Shown here piece by piece: positions 63,432 to 64,000 of a DNA stretch of 64,000 nt. Location of the stretch: positions 20,313,079-20,377,078 of the forward strand of contig CM049307.1 in assembly GCA_026874595.1 (NCBI GenBank), written 5' to 3'. The notes below the pieces were generated by a model. It searched no databases, was not told where the DNA came from, and saw nothing but the letters and a program-made list of their open reading frames with translations. The position numbers and the translations under genes are program-made. This DNA comes from Sipunculus nudus (taxonomy: Eukaryota; Annelida; Sipuncula; Golfingiida; Sipunculidae). Position 1 is the first letter of the stretch, and every line of letters starts with the position of its first letter.

Positions 63432-64000
63432 TTCTACTCAACACCCAACCTCTTCCAGTCAGGCACTGTTGGACCAGTGGACTATTTGTCTCGGCTGTCA
63501 AACTTCAAAAAAATTTTTTTTACAATTCAAGGAAACATATTAACAGCTTCTGTTTACATTTCACTTGTACATGATTATAAAATATTACTTAATCTGAAGT
63601 CCATACCACAAAAGCACCTTTGTATATGTAATTAACCTTGAACAATTCTTATATCCAAAGTACTTGAACACACTACATTTCCCTTTTCACTACATTAATA
63701 ATAGTGGCGAAGTGCATGCACAGGGCTTAATATAGTGTCTAGAGCTGTTGCATAGTAGAGTGTATTCTTCTCACTCTCAGTTGCAGCTGCCATCAAGTTC
63801 CTCTGAATGAAAAGAAGGCTGCGTAAGGTCTTCCTGGTGGTACTAAAAAGCTACTGCTAAGTCAAGACTCTAACAGTGCCTCCAAGTGGCTCATCACAGA
63901 AACTGGGTACCCAGCAAACCAAGGGCTAAACTGAGAGGAATCTCAGAGCAGGTTGAGCCCCAGAGGTGCAGTGTGCAGGCACACTGGCACTTGGACATAC
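63432..64000. other. Window end, no supportable gene
   Basis: The last 250 bp are more GC-rich than average and free of repeats, and could be transcribed, but no frame or splice pattern stands out. Confidence 0.35.

Overview
The window looks like an AT-rich, non-coding stretch of an animal nuclear genome, most likely a mollusc and probably a bivalve. I infer this from the dense non-autonomous elements that combine ~140-320 bp tandem core repeats, ACGG-type tetranucleotide tracts and terminal hairpins, a layout described for bivalve pearl/CvA/MINE-like elements and for Helentron-associated elements (HINEs). No bacterial-type operon, rRNA, CRISPR or intact autonomous transposon gene is visible. 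No complete gene can be read.

Layout. 1-1211: a ~330 bp tandem element. 1211-2858: a 68 bp satellite built as two copies of a 12-unit higher-order block. 2860-8490: mostly unique DNA with one good candidate terminal exon (minus strand, 6926-7014). 8492-11791: two hairpin-ended elements of family F1 in a row. 11937-12530: the most significant open frame in the window (minus strand). 13438-14503: AT microsatellites and a miniature LTR element (TRIM) whose LTRs carry a tRNA-like sequence. 17932-18080: a 19 bp minisatellite. 19805-22700: a three-copy ~140 bp repeat interrupted by an F1 copy. 25036-27684 and 50677-56476: two copies of a 2.65 kb F3 element, the second split by an F4 and an F1 insertion. 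29418-31897 and 44436-45519: F2 elements. 35149-37328: an F4 element (minus) with another ~300 bp-repeat element (F5) nested in it. 41280-41775 and 59085-59600: minisatellites. 58080-58217: the best-looking internal exon (minus strand).

Working view. The candidate exons on the minus strand (around 63.4-62.7, 58.1, 20.6, 12.2 and 6.9 kb) could belong to one or more long-intron genes, but nothing here links them. The remarkable content is the repeats. At least four families with unrelated interiors share one architecture: a short 5' hairpin, an inverted-repeat box directly after it, a body of tandem repeats, a GC-rich or ACGG-rich tract, and a 3' terminal hairpin carrying the complement of the box. 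Four of the five families carry the same 12 bp palindrome, GGTGGCGCCACC. Two insertions can be compared with their own empty site inside the window, and neither shows a target-site duplication, which favours a rolling-circle (Helitron/Helentron-like) origin over cut-and-paste transposition.
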